Counted from the stretch's first letter, positions 18,141 to 27,417 are shown. The stretch: 64,000 bases of DNA from Microvirga sp. (GCF_014699075.1 NZ_JACXAB010000007.1:62001-126000), one strand, 5' to 3'. Program-made: numbers and translations. Notes: generated by a model from the letters alone, not told the origin.

Positions 18141-20891
18141 ATGCTGGACAATCGCATCAGTCTGGACGGGACTTGGGAATTTTTGCATGTGGCCGACGAC
18201 CGTCTCGCTGGCCCGGCGGAGGTTCGCCAGATCACGGTGCCCAGTCCTTGGCAGGCCCAATTCGCGGACCTGCGGATGCGGGCCGGCATCGGCATCTACC
18301 GCAGGACGCTCGAAGTCGCGGAAGAGTGGCTCCACGACAGCATCTGGATCCGTTTCGGCGCGGTCTTCCACAACACGAAGGTTTTCGTGAACGGCGAGGC
18401 GGTGGGCCACAACGAGGGCGGCTTCCTGCCGTTCTCCTTCGACGTGACCCCCTACCTCAAGCCCGGTGCGAACGAGATCAAGGTCCGCGTCGACAGCCCC
18501 ACCGACAACCCGGCCGAGTTCCCGGACTCGCCCTTTGCCGAGATCCCGTTCGGCAAGCAGAGCTGGTACGGCCCCCTCTCCGGCATCTGGCAGTCGGTTT
18601 ATCTCGAGCGCCGGATTCCGGACCACATGAGCCGCGTGCGCCTCGTGCCCAACCTGACTACGGGCCGCGTGACATCGGGCGTGTTCTTCGCGCGTCCCCT
18701 CACGGACGCGACGCAGATCCGCATCCAGGTGACCGACCCATCGGGCGACGTGGTGCTCGACGAGATGCATGAGACGCAGGTGGGCGTCACCTCCATGCCG
18801 TTCGAGTTCACCCTCGACGACGTGCGCGCCTGGTCGCCCGATCACCCCCACCTCTACCGCATTCGCCTGGAACTCATGCGCGACGGCGAGGTGAAGGACG
18901 AGATTGCGGACTATTTCGGCTTCCGCTCCATCGAGACCCGAAACGGCAAGTTCTATCTCAACGGCGAGCCGCTCTACCTGCGCTCCGCGCTCGACCAGGA
19001 TTACTACCCGGACACGATCTGCACCGTGCCGTCGGTGGAGTTCCTGGAGGACCAGTTCCGCAAGGCGAAGGAGATGGGCCTCAACTGCCTGCGCTGCCAC
19101 ATCAAGGCGGCCGATCCCCGCTACTACGAGGTGGCGGACAGGATGGGCCTGCTCATCTGGACCGAGCTGCCCAACGGCGGCATGGCCACCGACCGCTCGC
19201 GCGGCCGCAAGGAAAAGCTCCTGAAGGGCATCGTCGATCGCGACGGCAACCATCCGTCGATCATCATCTGGACGATCATCAACGAGAACTGGGGCGTCGA
19301 CCTCGTCAACGATGCGGACCACCGCGACTGGCTCAAGCGTACCTTCGCGTGGCTGAAGGCCTACGATCCCACGCGCCTCGTGGTCGACAACTCGCCGTTG
19401 GCGCCGAGCTTCCATGTGGAATCCGACATCGCGGATTATCACTTCTATGCCGCCTATCCCGATCACCGGGAGCAGTGGGACCAGTTCGTGGACGAACTGT
19501 CGGGCCGCGCCTCCTGGCTCTACTCGCCCCATGGCGATGCGGTGATCACCGGCCGCGAGCCGCTCATGTGCTCGGAGTTCGGCAACTGGGGCCTGCCTTA
19601 TCCGAAGGACCTGCGCGACGAGAAGGGCGAGGAGCCCTGGTGGTTCGAGACCGGCCACGACTGGGGCGAGGGCGTGATGTATGCCCACGGGGTCGAGAAC
19701 CGCTTCTCGGACTGGAGCCTCGACCGGGTGTTCGGCGACCTGCGCCGCTTCGTGATCGCTGCCCAGTGGCAGCAGTTCCGGGCGTTCAAGTACGAGATCG
19801 AATCCATGCGCCGGAAGCCGAATCTTGCCGGCTACGTGATCACCGAGCTGCATGACTGCCACTGGGAGTCGAACGGCCTTCTCGACATGCGCCGCAACAC
19901 GCGCGTGTTCCATGAGCTCTTCCCCATCATCAACTCGGACACGATCATCGTGCCCAAGTGGGAGCGCGCCTCCTATTGGTCCGGCGAAACGGTCGCCCTG
20001 GACCTGGCGGTGGCGCATGGGGCAGGCCCTGTCCTGGAGGATTGCCGGCTGGAGGTCACGGTCGCCGGTGAGAGCCAGACGCTGCCTCTGCCTCGCGTCG
20101 AGGCGCCGGACGTGCTCGATCTGGGCCGCGTGGAGATCAAGCTGCCGGTCATGGACGAGCCATCCCTGCGGCGGATCAATTTCGATCTGCGTAGCTCCGA
20201 CGGCCGCCTGATCGCGCACAACCACCACGACATCGCGATCCATCCCAAGCGCACGCGGCCCGTTCATGCGCGTGAGCTGGTCTGGTCGCCGGATGAAGAC
20301 ATCCGCGAGCACTTCCGGGCGCTGGGCTACACCCTGGCCCGCGCCTTCGAGGAATCGACCCTGGTTGTCGCCCGCACGCACAACAAGGCGATCGCCGATC
20401 ACGTGCGCGCCGGCGCCAAGCTCCTGCTGCTCCCGGAAAGCGACATGAGCCTCTACCCGTTCTTCCCGCACTGGCAGGCGGTGAAGGTGCAGGCGCGTAA
20501 CGGCACGCTGTGGTCGGGCGACTGGGCATCGTCTTTCGGCTGGCTGCGGCGTTCGGGCCATTTCGCCCGCTTCCCCTCCGGGCCGCTCCTCGACGAGACC
20601 ATGGACCGGGTGCTGCCGGATCATGTGATCTCGGGCTGCAACCTGCTCGACTTCCAGGCCCGCGTCTTCGCCGGTCTCGTGGTCGGCTGGATCCACAAGC
20701 CGGTGGCGCTCGGCGTGGAGCGCTCCTACGGACGCGGCCGCCTGGTCGCCTCGACCTTGCGTATTCTCCGGGATGCGCCGATGGCCGACCCGACGGCGAC
20801 GATGCTCACCGATGCCCTGGTGGAGCTCGCGGTCGAGTCGCGGGCAGCGCGTCTCGAAGAAGCGGTCAGGGCTGCGGAAGCGGCTGCGTAA
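18141..20891 (+). CDS. Glycoside hydrolase family 2 protein
   Basis: 916-residue GH2 enzyme (beta-galactosidase / glucuronidase / mannosidase superfamily). Sugar-binding jelly-roll domain at about 1-180 (LDGTWEF, HNEGGFLPFSFDVT), Ig-like domain about 185-275, and TIM barrel from about 276. The catalytic acid/base is E382 in INENWG and the likely nucleophile E479 in CSEFGNWG. About 300 further residues follow and carry no catalytic motif I recognise. There is no signal peptide, so it should be cytoplasmic. An AAGGAG site lies 5 bases before the ATG. It faces a convergent set containing UDP-galactopyranose mutase. Some GH2 members are galactofuranosidases, which is one possibility here, but the substrate is not determinable. 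Confidence 0.88.
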   Translation: MLDNRISLDGTWEFLHVADDRLAGPAEVRQITVPSPWQAQFADLRMRAGIGIYRRTLEVAEEWLHDSIWIRFGAVFHNTKVFVNGEAVGHNEGGFLPFSFDVTPYLKPGANEIKVRVDSPTDNPAEFPDSPFAEIPFGKQSWYGPLSGIWQSVYLERRIPDHMSRVRLVPNLTTGRVTSGVFFARPLTDATQIRIQVTDPSGDVVLDEMHETQVGVTSMPFEFTLDDVRAWSPDHPHLYRIRLELMRDGEVKDEIADYFGFRSIETRNGKFYLNGEPLYLRSALDQDYYPDTICTVPSVEFLEDQFRKAKEMGLNCLRCHIKAADPRYYEVADRMGLLIWTELPNGGMATDRSRGRKEKLLKGIVDRDGNHPSIIIWTIINENWGVDLVNDADHRDWLKRTFAWLKAYDPTRLVVDNSPLAPSFHVESDIADYHFYAAYPDHREQWDQFVDELSGRASWLYSPHGDAVITGREPLMCSEFGNWGLPYPKDLRDEKGEEPWWFETGHDWGEGVMYAHGVENRFSDWSLDRVFGDLRRFVIAAQWQQFRAFKYEIESMRRKPNLAGYVITELHDCHWESNGLLDMRRNTRVFHELFPIINSDTIIVPKWERASYWSGETVALDLAVAHGAGPVLEDCRLEVTVAGESQTLPLPRVEAPDVLDLGRVEIKLPVMDEPSLRRINFDLRSSDGRLIAHNHHDIAIHPKRTRPVHARELVWSPDEDIREHFRALGYTLARAFEESTLVVARTHNKAIADHVRAGAKLLLLPESDMSLYPFFPHWQAVKVQARNGTLWSGDWASSFGWLRRSGHFARFPSGPLLDETMDRVLPDHVISGCNLLDFQARVFAGLVVGWIHKPVALGVERSYGRGRLVASTLRILRDAPMADPTATMLTDALVELAVESRAARLEEAVRAAEAAA

Positions 20892-20911
20892 CGCGCTTTA
20901 ACATCACCCAC

Positions 20912-20949
20912 AAAAAGGGGGGCGCAGAAACCTCTGCGCCGCCCTTTTC
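20912..20949. terminator. Terminator hairpin after the GH2 gene
   Basis: An ~11-bp GC-rich stem (ggggggcgcag / ctgcgccgccc, one mismatch) is flanked by aaaaa and tttt. The arrangement can act on both strands, between the convergent GH2 gene and the GH1-RmlD fusion gene. Confidence 0.75.
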
Positions 20950-20964
20950 TTCGCGCGCCACATA

Positions 20965-20993
20965 GAAAAGACCGACCTTATGCCGGTCTTTTC
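20965..20993. terminator. Second hairpin between convergent genes
   Basis: gaaaagaccg and cggtcttttc form an inverted repeat with a short loop and A/T-rich outer ends. It sits 26 bases beyond the stop of the minus-strand fusion gene, so it most likely ends that transcript. Confidence 0.6.
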
Positions 20994-21018
20994 CGAGCAT
21001 GATCAGGATGAGGATAAT

Positions 21019-23190
21019 CTACTCGGCCGCCACCTTCATGGCGTTCTCCGACCACTCGACTTCGTTGTCGGCGAAGAAGCGGTCGAGGGCGCTCTCGAGG
21101 CGCGGCATGAGAATGCCGCGCTCGGTGGACAGCGCCGTGTTGAGTGCCGGCAAGTCGCCCGCATCGGTGACGAGGCTGGAATCGAAGCCCGCGCGCTCGG
21201 CCGCCATGGCTGCGAGATCCCGCCAGGAGGTCTCGCCGATATTGGCCATGTGCCAGATACCCGTTCCGCCGTCGATCAGCAGATCGAGGGAGGTGTTCAC
21301 GAGATCGGGCACGTAAGTGGGCGACACCACATCGAGGCTCGCCTCCACGCCCTCTCCCTTGCTCAAGGTATTGAGAATGGACCAGACGAAGTTGTAGCGG
21401 TCCCAGGGGCCGAAGAAGGCGCTCGTGCGCAGGATGAGCGCCTTATCGTGAGCCTCCAGCACGCGACGCTCCGCCTCGGCTTTGCTCTCGCCATAGACCG
21501 TGGTCGGATTGACCGCATCGCTCTCCACATACGGTCTGTCGAGAGTGCCGTCGAAGACGAGATCGGACGAGAAGGTCACGAGCGGGATTCCGAGGTCGGC
21601 GCATACCTTCGCAAGAACCTCGGCACCCCTGGCATTTTCGCGGAAGCAGGCCTTGCGGTCGTTCTCTGCTTCCGCGACGCGCACGTAGCCGGCGGTGTTG
21701 ATCACCGCCCAGGGCCGGTGGCATTTCAAAGCTTCGGCAACGCTCTTGGCGTCTGCGATGTCCATGTCCTGGCGCGAGAGCAGAGCGTGATTGAGGCCGC
21801 GGAAATCGCACAGGCGCGAATAGGCGCGCCCCAGGGTTCCCGTGGCACCCGTGATCAGGAGCTGGCGCGGCTCGTCGGCCAGCCAGCAGGACTTCGACTG
21901 CCGGGCCGGCGGCTTGTAGAAGCGGATGTCGCGCTTCCACCAGCCGGCGCGATCGAGCACCGGATGATCGAAGGTGCCGGTTTTGGCCAGCGCTTCCGCG
22001 GCATGCGCCAGCGCGGTGCGCCGTGGCACGGATGTGCGAACATCGAAGGGACCCGGCTCGTAGAATCCGTTGCGGCGGGTGAGAAGGCTGTTCCAGTCCA
22101 CCGCCCCATAGAGCGACCAGACGGTGACGGCGCGAATGTCGGCGCCCTCGTCACGGAGCGTGTTGACGTCGTTCCACACCTCCATGAGCCAACGGAGCTG
22201 ATCGTCTCGGGTGCTGCCGTGATGGGCCTCGGTGACGGCGATCGGCCGCCGGTAGCGCTCCCACACCTCCCGCAAGCGGGCACCTGGACCAAGATCCGCG
22301 GCGGGCAGCGGCATGCGAACCGCTTCGGCATCGGCATATTGATGCCGGCCGTTGCCGCCCCAATGGTGCTCGGGATAGCGGCGCATGCGCTCATCGAGGT
22401 AGCGCTCGCTGGTGAGATAATGATTGATGCCGATGATGTCGGGCGCAGCATCCGCCTCGAGCAGGAGTTCGAGATCGGCCTGCTCAACCCCATGATCGAG
22501 CAAAATCCGCCACCACGGATGATTCCGGTCGACCATGCCGCACAGAAGATCGAAGCTTAGGAAACGGCGCTGGTTCTCGTGCTCCGCCTGATAGGCGAGG
22601 GTCGGCGTCGAGAAGGTCTTGCCCATATCGTCTGTCTGCACGAGCTGCGCATCGGGCCGCACCTTTCGGATGGCGCGCATGGACAGGACGGTTGCCTTGC
22701 ACTCGCTCACGAGGATCTTGAGGAAAGCCTCATAGCTTGTGCCGTGCGGATACCAGTGGCCGTAGAGCCCTGAGAACCGCGCGGTGGTGAGCGGCTCATT
22801 GACCGGCGTGTAGAGATCGAGATGGGGATAGCGCTCCGCCACGTTGGCGGCATGGCGCGCCAGAAGCTCGGGCCAGGCGGGATCGAGCATGTTCGTATAG
22901 CGCGGCCCGCTGCCGTGATGGCACAGGCCCGCAATGGCGCGGATGTTCAGCTCTTGCAGGCGCTTCAGGCGCGTATCGTGCCAGGAGAAGTCCGTCCGAT
23001 CCGGGCTCTCGGGAGAGATCTTCTCCCAGAGCACCGGATGACGGAGCGTGCGGATTCCGAGTTCAGCGATACGATCGAGATCCTCGATGCGATCCTGATA
23101 ACCGGTCTCCAGGCTTTGGTCGCGGTAGTCGTCGCCTACGCGTGCGACAGTACATTCCAAACCGCCCCAAAGCTCTAGTGATTGCTTCAT
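21019..23190 (-). CDS. GH1-like glycosidase fused to RmlD-like sugar-nucleotide reductase
   Basis: 723-residue two-domain protein. Residues ~1-420 form a GH1-type barrel with both catalytic glutamates recognisable: TPVNEPL (E132, acid/base) and IAVTEAH (E321, nucleophile). Residues ~443-723 form an extended short-chain dehydrogenase of the dTDP-4-dehydrorhamnose reductase (RmlD) type: LLITGATGTLGRA for NAD(P), SSDLVFDG, and the YGESK catalytic pair. There is no signal peptide. It is the last gene of a minus-strand set after the glycosyltransferase and UGM, starting 73 bases after UGM. The combination of hydrolase-fold and nucleotide-sugar reductase in one chain suggests carbohydrate biosynthesis rather than catabolism; the real reaction is unknown. 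Confidence 0.85.
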   Translation of the reverse strand: MKQSLELWGGLECTVARVGDDYRDQSLETGYQDRIEDLDRIAELGIRTLRHPVLWEKISPESPDRTDFSWHDTRLKRLQELNIRAIAGLCHHGSGPRYTNMLDPAWPELLARHAANVAERYPHLDLYTPVNEPLTTARFSGLYGHWYPHGTSYEAFLKILVSECKATVLSMRAIRKVRPDAQLVQTDDMGKTFSTPTLAYQAEHENQRRFLSFDLLCGMVDRNHPWWRILLDHGVEQADLELLLEADAAPDIIGINHYLTSERYLDERMRRYPEHHWGGNGRHQYADAEAVRMPLPAADLGPGARLREVWERYRRPIAVTEAHHGSTRDDQLRWLMEVWNDVNTLRDEGADIRAVTVWSLYGAVDWNSLLTRRNGFYEPGPFDVRTSVPRRTALAHAAEALAKTGTFDHPVLDRAGWWKRDIRFYKPPARQSKSCWLADEPRQLLITGATGTLGRAYSRLCDFRGLNHALLSRQDMDIADAKSVAEALKCHRPWAVINTAGYVRVAEAENDRKACFRENARGAEVLAKVCADLGIPLVTFSSDLVFDGTLDRPYVESDAVNPTTVYGESKAEAERRVLEAHDKALILRTSAFFGPWDRYNFVWSILNTLSKGEGVEASLDVVSPTYVPDLVNTSLDLLIDGGTGIWHMANIGETSWRDLAAMAAERAGFDSSLVTDAGDLPALNTALSTERGILMPRLESALDRFFADNEVEWSENAMKVAAE

Positions 23191-23263
23191 CGTACAACTC
23201 CGAGCTATTTCACTAAGCGTTCTTCAACAATTCTTAGCGCGGATTGTTCGATGAATATTTTCA

Positions 23264-24418
23264 TCAGGAGACGAGACCTGCCGAAGGCGATACGACCTTG
23301 ACAGCCGATGTATCCGCTCCGGCCGGCAGGGATTCGTTGATGCGCCGGAAGGTGGCAAGCGCCTGGCCGACGATCTGGTCCATGTTGTAGTAGCGATAGG
23401 TTGCCAAGCGTCCCACGAACCACACATCGGGCGTGGCGAGAGCCAGGCGCTCGTATTTCTTGAAGAGCTCCTGGTTCTCCGCCTTCGGGATCGGGTAGTA
23501 GGGATCGCCTTCTGCCGCCGGATACTCGTAGGTGAGAGCCGTCTTGGCATGCTCCTGACCGGTCAGGTGCTTGTATTCCGTGACGCGGGTGTAATCCTGC
23601 GTCTGCGGGAAGTTCACCACGCCGACGGACTGGTGCCAGGCCTTGTCGAGCGTCACGTGCTGGAAGCGCAGCGAGCGATAGGGCAGCTTGCCGAACTGGA
23701 ATTTGAAGTACTCGTCGATCGGCCCGCAATAGATGACCCGGCGATGCGGGATGACATTCTTGACGTCGTCGTACTCAGTCTGCGTCATGATGTCGATGTT
23801 CGGATGGCTCAGCATCTTCTCGAACATCCGCGTGTAGCCGTGCTTCGGCATGAACTGGAACTCGTCCGTGAAGTAGCGGTCGTCCCGGTTCGTGCGGGTG
23901 GGCACGCGGGAGGTCACGGACTTGTCGAGTTCCGAGGGATCGAGGCCCCATTGCTTGCGGGTGTAGCCGCGGAAGAACTTTTCGTAGAGCTCGCGGCCGA
24001 CCACGGACACCACCACGTCCTCGGACGTCTTAATCTCGCCGATCGACTCGGCGCGCTCGGCAAACCAGTCCTGCAACTGCTCGGAGGTCAGGTTCAGGCC
24101 GTAGAGCTTGTTGACCGTGTCGAGATTGATCGGGATCGGCACCTGCATGCCGTCCACCTCCGCCAGCACCCGGTGCTCGTAGAAGCGCCATTCGGTGAAC
24201 TTGGAGAGATGGTCGAAGATCTGCTTGGAATTGGTATGGAAAATGTGCGGTCCATACTGGTGAATCAGCAGCCCGTCATCGTCATACCGGTCATAGGCGT
24301 TGCCGCCGATATGAGGACGACGGTCGATGAGAAGGACGCGCTCGTTGCGCTCGCTCGCAAGACGTTCCGCCAGAACACTGCCCGCAAAGCCGGCGCCGAC
24401 AATTAGCCAGTCATACAT
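23264..24418 (-). CDS. glf: UDP-galactopyranose mutase
   Basis: Flavoenzyme interconverting UDP-galactopyranose and UDP-galactofuranose, the donor for galactofuranose in glycans. The protein has 384 residues, the usual bacterial length. The FAD-binding GAGFAGSVLAERLA motif is followed by RRPHIGGNAYD, and IHQYGPHIFHT, RKQWGLDPSEL and the arginines around the FAD site (R in VFYTGxxDE-type YCGPIDEYF) match the family. It lies 6 bases downstream of the glycosyltransferase gene, hence one operon. This implies that the organism builds a galactofuranose-containing product. Confidence 0.94.
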   Translation of the reverse strand: MYDWLIVGAGFAGSVLAERLASERNERVLLIDRRPHIGGNAYDRYDDDGLLIHQYGPHIFHTNSKQIFDHLSKFTEWRFYEHRVLAEVDGMQVPIPINLDTVNKLYGLNLTSEQLQDWFAERAESIGEIKTSEDVVVSVVGRELYEKFFRGYTRKQWGLDPSELDKSVTSRVPTRTNRDDRYFTDEFQFMPKHGYTRMFEKMLSHPNIDIMTQTEYDDVKNVIPHRRVIYCGPIDEYFKFQFGKLPYRSLRFQHVTLDKAWHQSVGVVNFPQTQDYTRVTEYKHLTGQEHAKTALTYEYPAAEGDPYYPIPKAENQELFKKYERLALATPDVWFVGRLATYRYYNMDQIVGQALATFRRINESLPAGADTSAVKVVSPSAGLVS

Positions 24419-24424
24419 TCCAGG

Positions 24425-25642
24425 TCACTCCGCAGGCGTGGTGGCATAAACGGGATGGGACGAAGCCGGGCGATCCGTAGCGGCATCGCCGGTGGCATCC
24501 AGCATCAGCTTGTGCATGGCGCCCCAGGTCTTGTCCCAGGAACCGGCGGCGAGGTGCCGGTCCACCCTGGCGAGCCAGGGATCCTTCGGCCGGGCCAAGA
24601 CGGTTTCGACCTTGGCGACCACCTCCTTGGCGCTCCTTGCGATCTCGACGAGACCCTTCTCGCCGTAGGGGCGCACCACGTCGGTGATCGCGGTCGAGAC
24701 GACGGGAACGCCGGCGGCCAGGAACTCGGGCGTCTTGGTGGGGCTGATGAACTTCGTCGCCTCGTTGAGGGCGAAGTTCATGAAGCCCACGTCCCAACCG
24801 GCGAGGTAGTGCGGCAGTTCATTGTACGATTTGCCGCCGAGCCAATGAATGTTGGGTGCTTGCGGCAGGCTCGCCGGATCGATCTTCACCACCGGGCCGA
24901 TCATGACGAACTGCCAGTCGGGGCGCAGCTCGGCGACCTGCGCGAGCAGATCGATGTCCATGCGCTCGTCGACAACACCGAAGAAGCCGAGGCGAACATG
25001 CGGAATATGCGCCTGATCCTCAGGATCCTGATCGATCGAGCGCGCCTGCGAGAAATGATTGAAGTCAATCGACGACGGGAAACCATGGACGCTGCGATGG
25101 CGGCTCTTCTTGGCCTCGTAAAGGCTCATGCCGCCGGTGAACACCAGATCGCAGCGCGAGAACAGCGCGTTCTCGAGGTCGATGAGTTCCTGCGACGCTC
25201 CGCGGAAGAGCGAAAGCTCATCCATGTTGTCGTAGATGCACAGATCGCACTCGAAATCGCTGGTGAAGGCCATGGCCATCGGCGTGTAGTACCAGAACAC
25301 GCGCGAGCCGGTGGATTCGCGTCCGATCAGCTCTTCGATGAGGTCATGCTGTTCAGAAAGCACATCCTGGTGGGATAAACCCTCAGGGAGCATGGGAACG
25401 GCGATGGTGACGCCCTGCGGGCGCTCGCTCACGTCCATGTGCGGGGTGATGCCAGCCTTGAACATCGGCTCTTCGATGATCAGCACGTTGTAGTGCTTGG
25501 CGGCGCGGCTGAGAAGGTGTTGAGGACGCTGCCAGACGAAGTCCCAGCGGAGGTGAGAGAAGCAAACGAGGAGGGGCTTTTCCGAACCGGCTTTGATAGG
25601 CGAACGAAGGGCGTAGGACTGCGTCATCAAACGCTCATGCAT
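24425..25642 (-). CDS. Glycosyltransferase, GT4-like (405 aa)
   Basis: Soluble or peripheral GT-B-fold glycosyltransferase. The N-terminus has LLVCFSHLRWDFVWQRPQH, a motif of a family often annotated as glycosyl transferase group 1. The C-terminal half has the GPVVKIDPASLP, NIHWLGGKSYNELP and FAALNEATKF..-like donor-binding stretch ending in SPTKTPEFLAAGVPVVST, characteristic of GT4 proteins. The start at 25642 has a GAGG site 8 bases upstream (another ATG lies 15 bases in). It is the first gene of the glf operon. Whether it uses UDP-Galf is an inference from neighbourhood only. Confidence 0.85.
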   Translation of the reverse strand: MHERLMTQSYALRSPIKAGSEKPLLVCFSHLRWDFVWQRPQHLLSRAAKHYNVLIIEEPMFKAGITPHMDVSERPQGVTIAVPMLPEGLSHQDVLSEQHDLIEELIGRESTGSRVFWYYTPMAMAFTSDFECDLCIYDNMDELSLFRGASQELIDLENALFSRCDLVFTGGMSLYEAKKSRHRSVHGFPSSIDFNHFSQARSIDQDPEDQAHIPHVRLGFFGVVDERMDIDLLAQVAELRPDWQFVMIGPVVKIDPASLPQAPNIHWLGGKSYNELPHYLAGWDVGFMNFALNEATKFISPTKTPEFLAAGVPVVSTAITDVVRPYGEKGLVEIARSAKEVVAKVETVLARPKDPWLARVDRHLAAGSWDKTWGAMHKLMLDATGDAATDRPASSHPVYATTPAE

Positions 25643-25835
25643 AGCGCGAACCTCAGATAAAGGTGTGTTGTCACGATCGGACAGAAGAACCCGGTCCGGA
25701 GCGAATAAATCGATGTCTTAAGTGAAGCGCACCGGCGAAGGGTCACGGTCGCAATCGTTTTTACAACGCAGACGGAGCAGTTTGGTTCCCTCTGCGTTCA
25801 TCTTCGTGAACGGCTATTCATGGGAATAGTGGACA

Positions 25836-26147
25836 TCACTTCTTTTCGAGCAGGAGTGTTCCTTGCTTTTGGATGAAGGTCTTTGCCTTCTCCGCAATCA
25901 TCGCAAGTATCCACGGCAACTGGACTTCGACACGCACCTGATCTTGCATGACTTCAAGATGGCCGCTGACGTTCTGGCCCATGGCGCCGACACGAAAGTC
26001 CATCCGGTTTCCGCTCCAGGTTTCCTGGATGGACGCGACCTTGTCCCCGAACTGCGATTTCACGCCTGCCATGCCACCCTGAAGCCGCCGCATGGCTTCG
26101 GCTTGGCCCAGGTTATGGGGAATGGAAACGACGAGGGGCTTCGACAT
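25836..26147 (-). CDS. Polyhydroxyalkanoic acid system family protein
   Basis: 103 residues resembling the PHA_gran_rgn family (small proteins found near polyhydroxyalkanoate genes). It begins MSKPLVVSIPHNLGQAEA and contains RLQGGMAGVK, the beta-rich FRVGAMGQNVSGHLEV and an amphipathic C-terminal helix. The fold may be a START/SRPBCC-like small domain; a role at PHA granules is a family-level prediction. There are no phaC or phaP genes nearby. The ATG at 26147 opens a single-gene unit. Confidence 0.75.
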   Translation of the reverse strand: MSKPLVVSIPHNLGQAEAMRRLQGGMAGVKSQFGDKVASIQETWSGNRMDFRVGAMGQNVSGHLEVMQDQVRVEVQLPWILAMIAEKAKTFIQKQGTLLLEKK

Positions 26148-26203
26148 AGGAGTGCTCCGCTTTTTGATGGAACAAGCGAAGCCGTGCCGTATCGGTTCCG
26201 TGG

Positions 26204-26509
26204 CTAGAGCATTTCGACGCGAATCGCCCGCATGACGATCGCTTCCTGATCGAAGCGGCGTTCCAGTTCAGCGCGGTAGCGCTCCCACCAGGGGTGATCG
26301 ATCTCGCGCGCCATGACCTCGAACACGACGATGTCGTCATGGGCCGTATGGCCACCTTCCTTCCAGACGCCTTCGGCCGGCGCGCGCGTGAAGCTCGTGA
26401 TGCCGCCGAAGCGCTCGGCCAGTTCCGAGCGCACCCGTCCAAAAGCTGCGCCGTCGAAGCGGCGGCCCGCATTGTCGGCAAGCGGCAGAAGGATTTGAAT
26501 CAGGTGCAT
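26204..26509 (-). CDS. Hypothetical protein (101 aa)
   Basis: Unrecognised small soluble protein. Starts at MHLIQILLPLAD (26509), chosen because GGGGAAGG lies immediately upstream and the longer frame is non-family-like. Predicted alternating beta/alpha: FGRVRSELAERFGG, TSFTRAPAEG, DDIVVFEVMA, then WWERYRAELERRFDQEAIVMRAIRVEML. The pattern resembles small ferredoxin-fold domains of unknown role. It lies ~55 bases beyond the PHA-system gene start, on the same strand. Confidence 0.72.
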   Translation of the reverse strand: MHLIQILLPLADNAGRRFDGAAFGRVRSELAERFGGITSFTRAPAEGVWKEGGHTAHDDIVVFEVMAREIDHPWWERYRAELERRFDQEAIVMRAIRVEML

Positions 26510-26582
26510 CGCCTTCCCCTGGAGTGCCATGGCCAGAGCAGGACATAGCTCACAAGGCGGGAAAGGCGAGCCCTGGACGCGC

Positions 26583-26939
26583 TCAGGCCTGCAAGGCAGC
26601 GAACAGGTCACGGTCCGCTTCAGGAATGTCGGTATCGATCCGGTAGCGGCCTGAGGGCTTCGAAATGCGCCAGGGCAAGGCCGTGGAGGCTTGAAAAGCC
26701 TCGGAGGGGCGAAGCCGCCGGCCCATGCCGTCACCTTGGATTTCATCGATGACGACAAAGCCGAAGATGGTGAGCCGCGTCGCCATGGCCTTCATCACGC
26801 GATCGTCGGCGCGGATTGTCAGTGAGCCCGCGGAATACACTGCGTCCATGAGGCTCTTCTGGTCGTGGCGTGTATTGGCCGACGAGCGCGCGCCCGGAAA
26901 GCGGATGACGTTCGTCGGCTGAGACGATCTCGATTCCAT
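26583..26939 (-). CDS. Hypothetical protein (118 aa)
   Basis: No family recognised. Polar N-terminus with VIRFPGAR, a central AMATRLTIFGFVVIDEI hydrophobic strand-like segment, and a basic C-terminal half. No membrane helix, signal peptide or catalytic motif. It is on the same strand as its neighbours, between RlpA-like and the 101-aa gene. Confidence 0.55.
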   Translation of the reverse strand: MESRSSQPTNVIRFPGARSSANTRHDQKSLMDAVYSAGSLTIRADDRVMKAMATRLTIFGFVVIDEIQGDGMGRRLRPSEAFQASTALPWRISKPSGRYRIDTDIPEADRDLFAALQA

Positions 26940-26997
26940 GTAAGCAACCCGTGGTCCCGAATCGGGCCAAGAATCGCCGCAAGGGATTAAGAAGCGC

Positions 26998-27417
26998 CTA
27001 ATCCAGCCGATGAAGGGAGACGTAGCCGACCCCGGACGCGGTCAGGCCGAGAGCCTGGGCCGGCCCCTTGGCGAGATCGATGATGCGCCGGTGGGCGAAA
27101 GGCCCGCGATCGTTCACCCGCACGACCACGGAACGGCCGTTGGTCTCATTGACGACCTTGAGTCGGGTACCGAACGGCAGAGACCGGTGGGCAGCCGTCA
27201 TGTCGTAGGAATTGAATCGCTCGCCGCTGGCGGTCTTGCGGCCATGAAAACCGGGTCCGTACCAGGAGGCGGCGCCGCGCTGAAAGGCTTTGCCTGTCTC
27301 GATATTGGCGGTTGAGATGGATCCCGTGACGGTGGGATCGTTGGACGCGGTTGTATTGCAAGCAGCAATAAAAAGAAGTGGCATCATTACAGATGCTCGG
27401 GTGAGGATATTCTTCAA
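26998..27417 (-). CDS. RlpA-like septal-ring lipoprotein (DPBB domain)
   Basis: 139 residues. The N-terminal signal MKNILTRASVMMPLLFIAAC ends in a lipobox cysteine, so it should be an outer-membrane lipoprotein. The double-psi beta-barrel shows GAASWYGPGFHGRKTASGERFN, AAHRSLPFGTRLKVVN and VRVNDRGPFAHRRIIDLAKGPA, with the catalytic-type aspartate in NDRGPF and histidine in AHRSLP as in RlpA lytic transglycosylases. There is no SPOR domain, unlike E. coli RlpA, so peptidoglycan targeting would be different. Confidence 0.9.
   Translation of the reverse strand: MKNILTRASVMMPLLFIAACNTTASNDPTVTGSISTANIETGKAFQRGAASWYGPGFHGRKTASGERFNSYDMTAAHRSLPFGTRLKVVNETNGRSVVVRVNDRGPFAHRRIIDLAKGPAQALGLTASGVGYVSLHRLD

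Noticed and set aside
17868..20696. 942-codon open frame antisense to the GH2 gene
   Set aside because: Composition is Arg/His/Val/Asp-rich as expected for the reverse frame of GC-rich coding DNA, and the GH2 gene with its motifs and ribosome-binding site is on the other strand.
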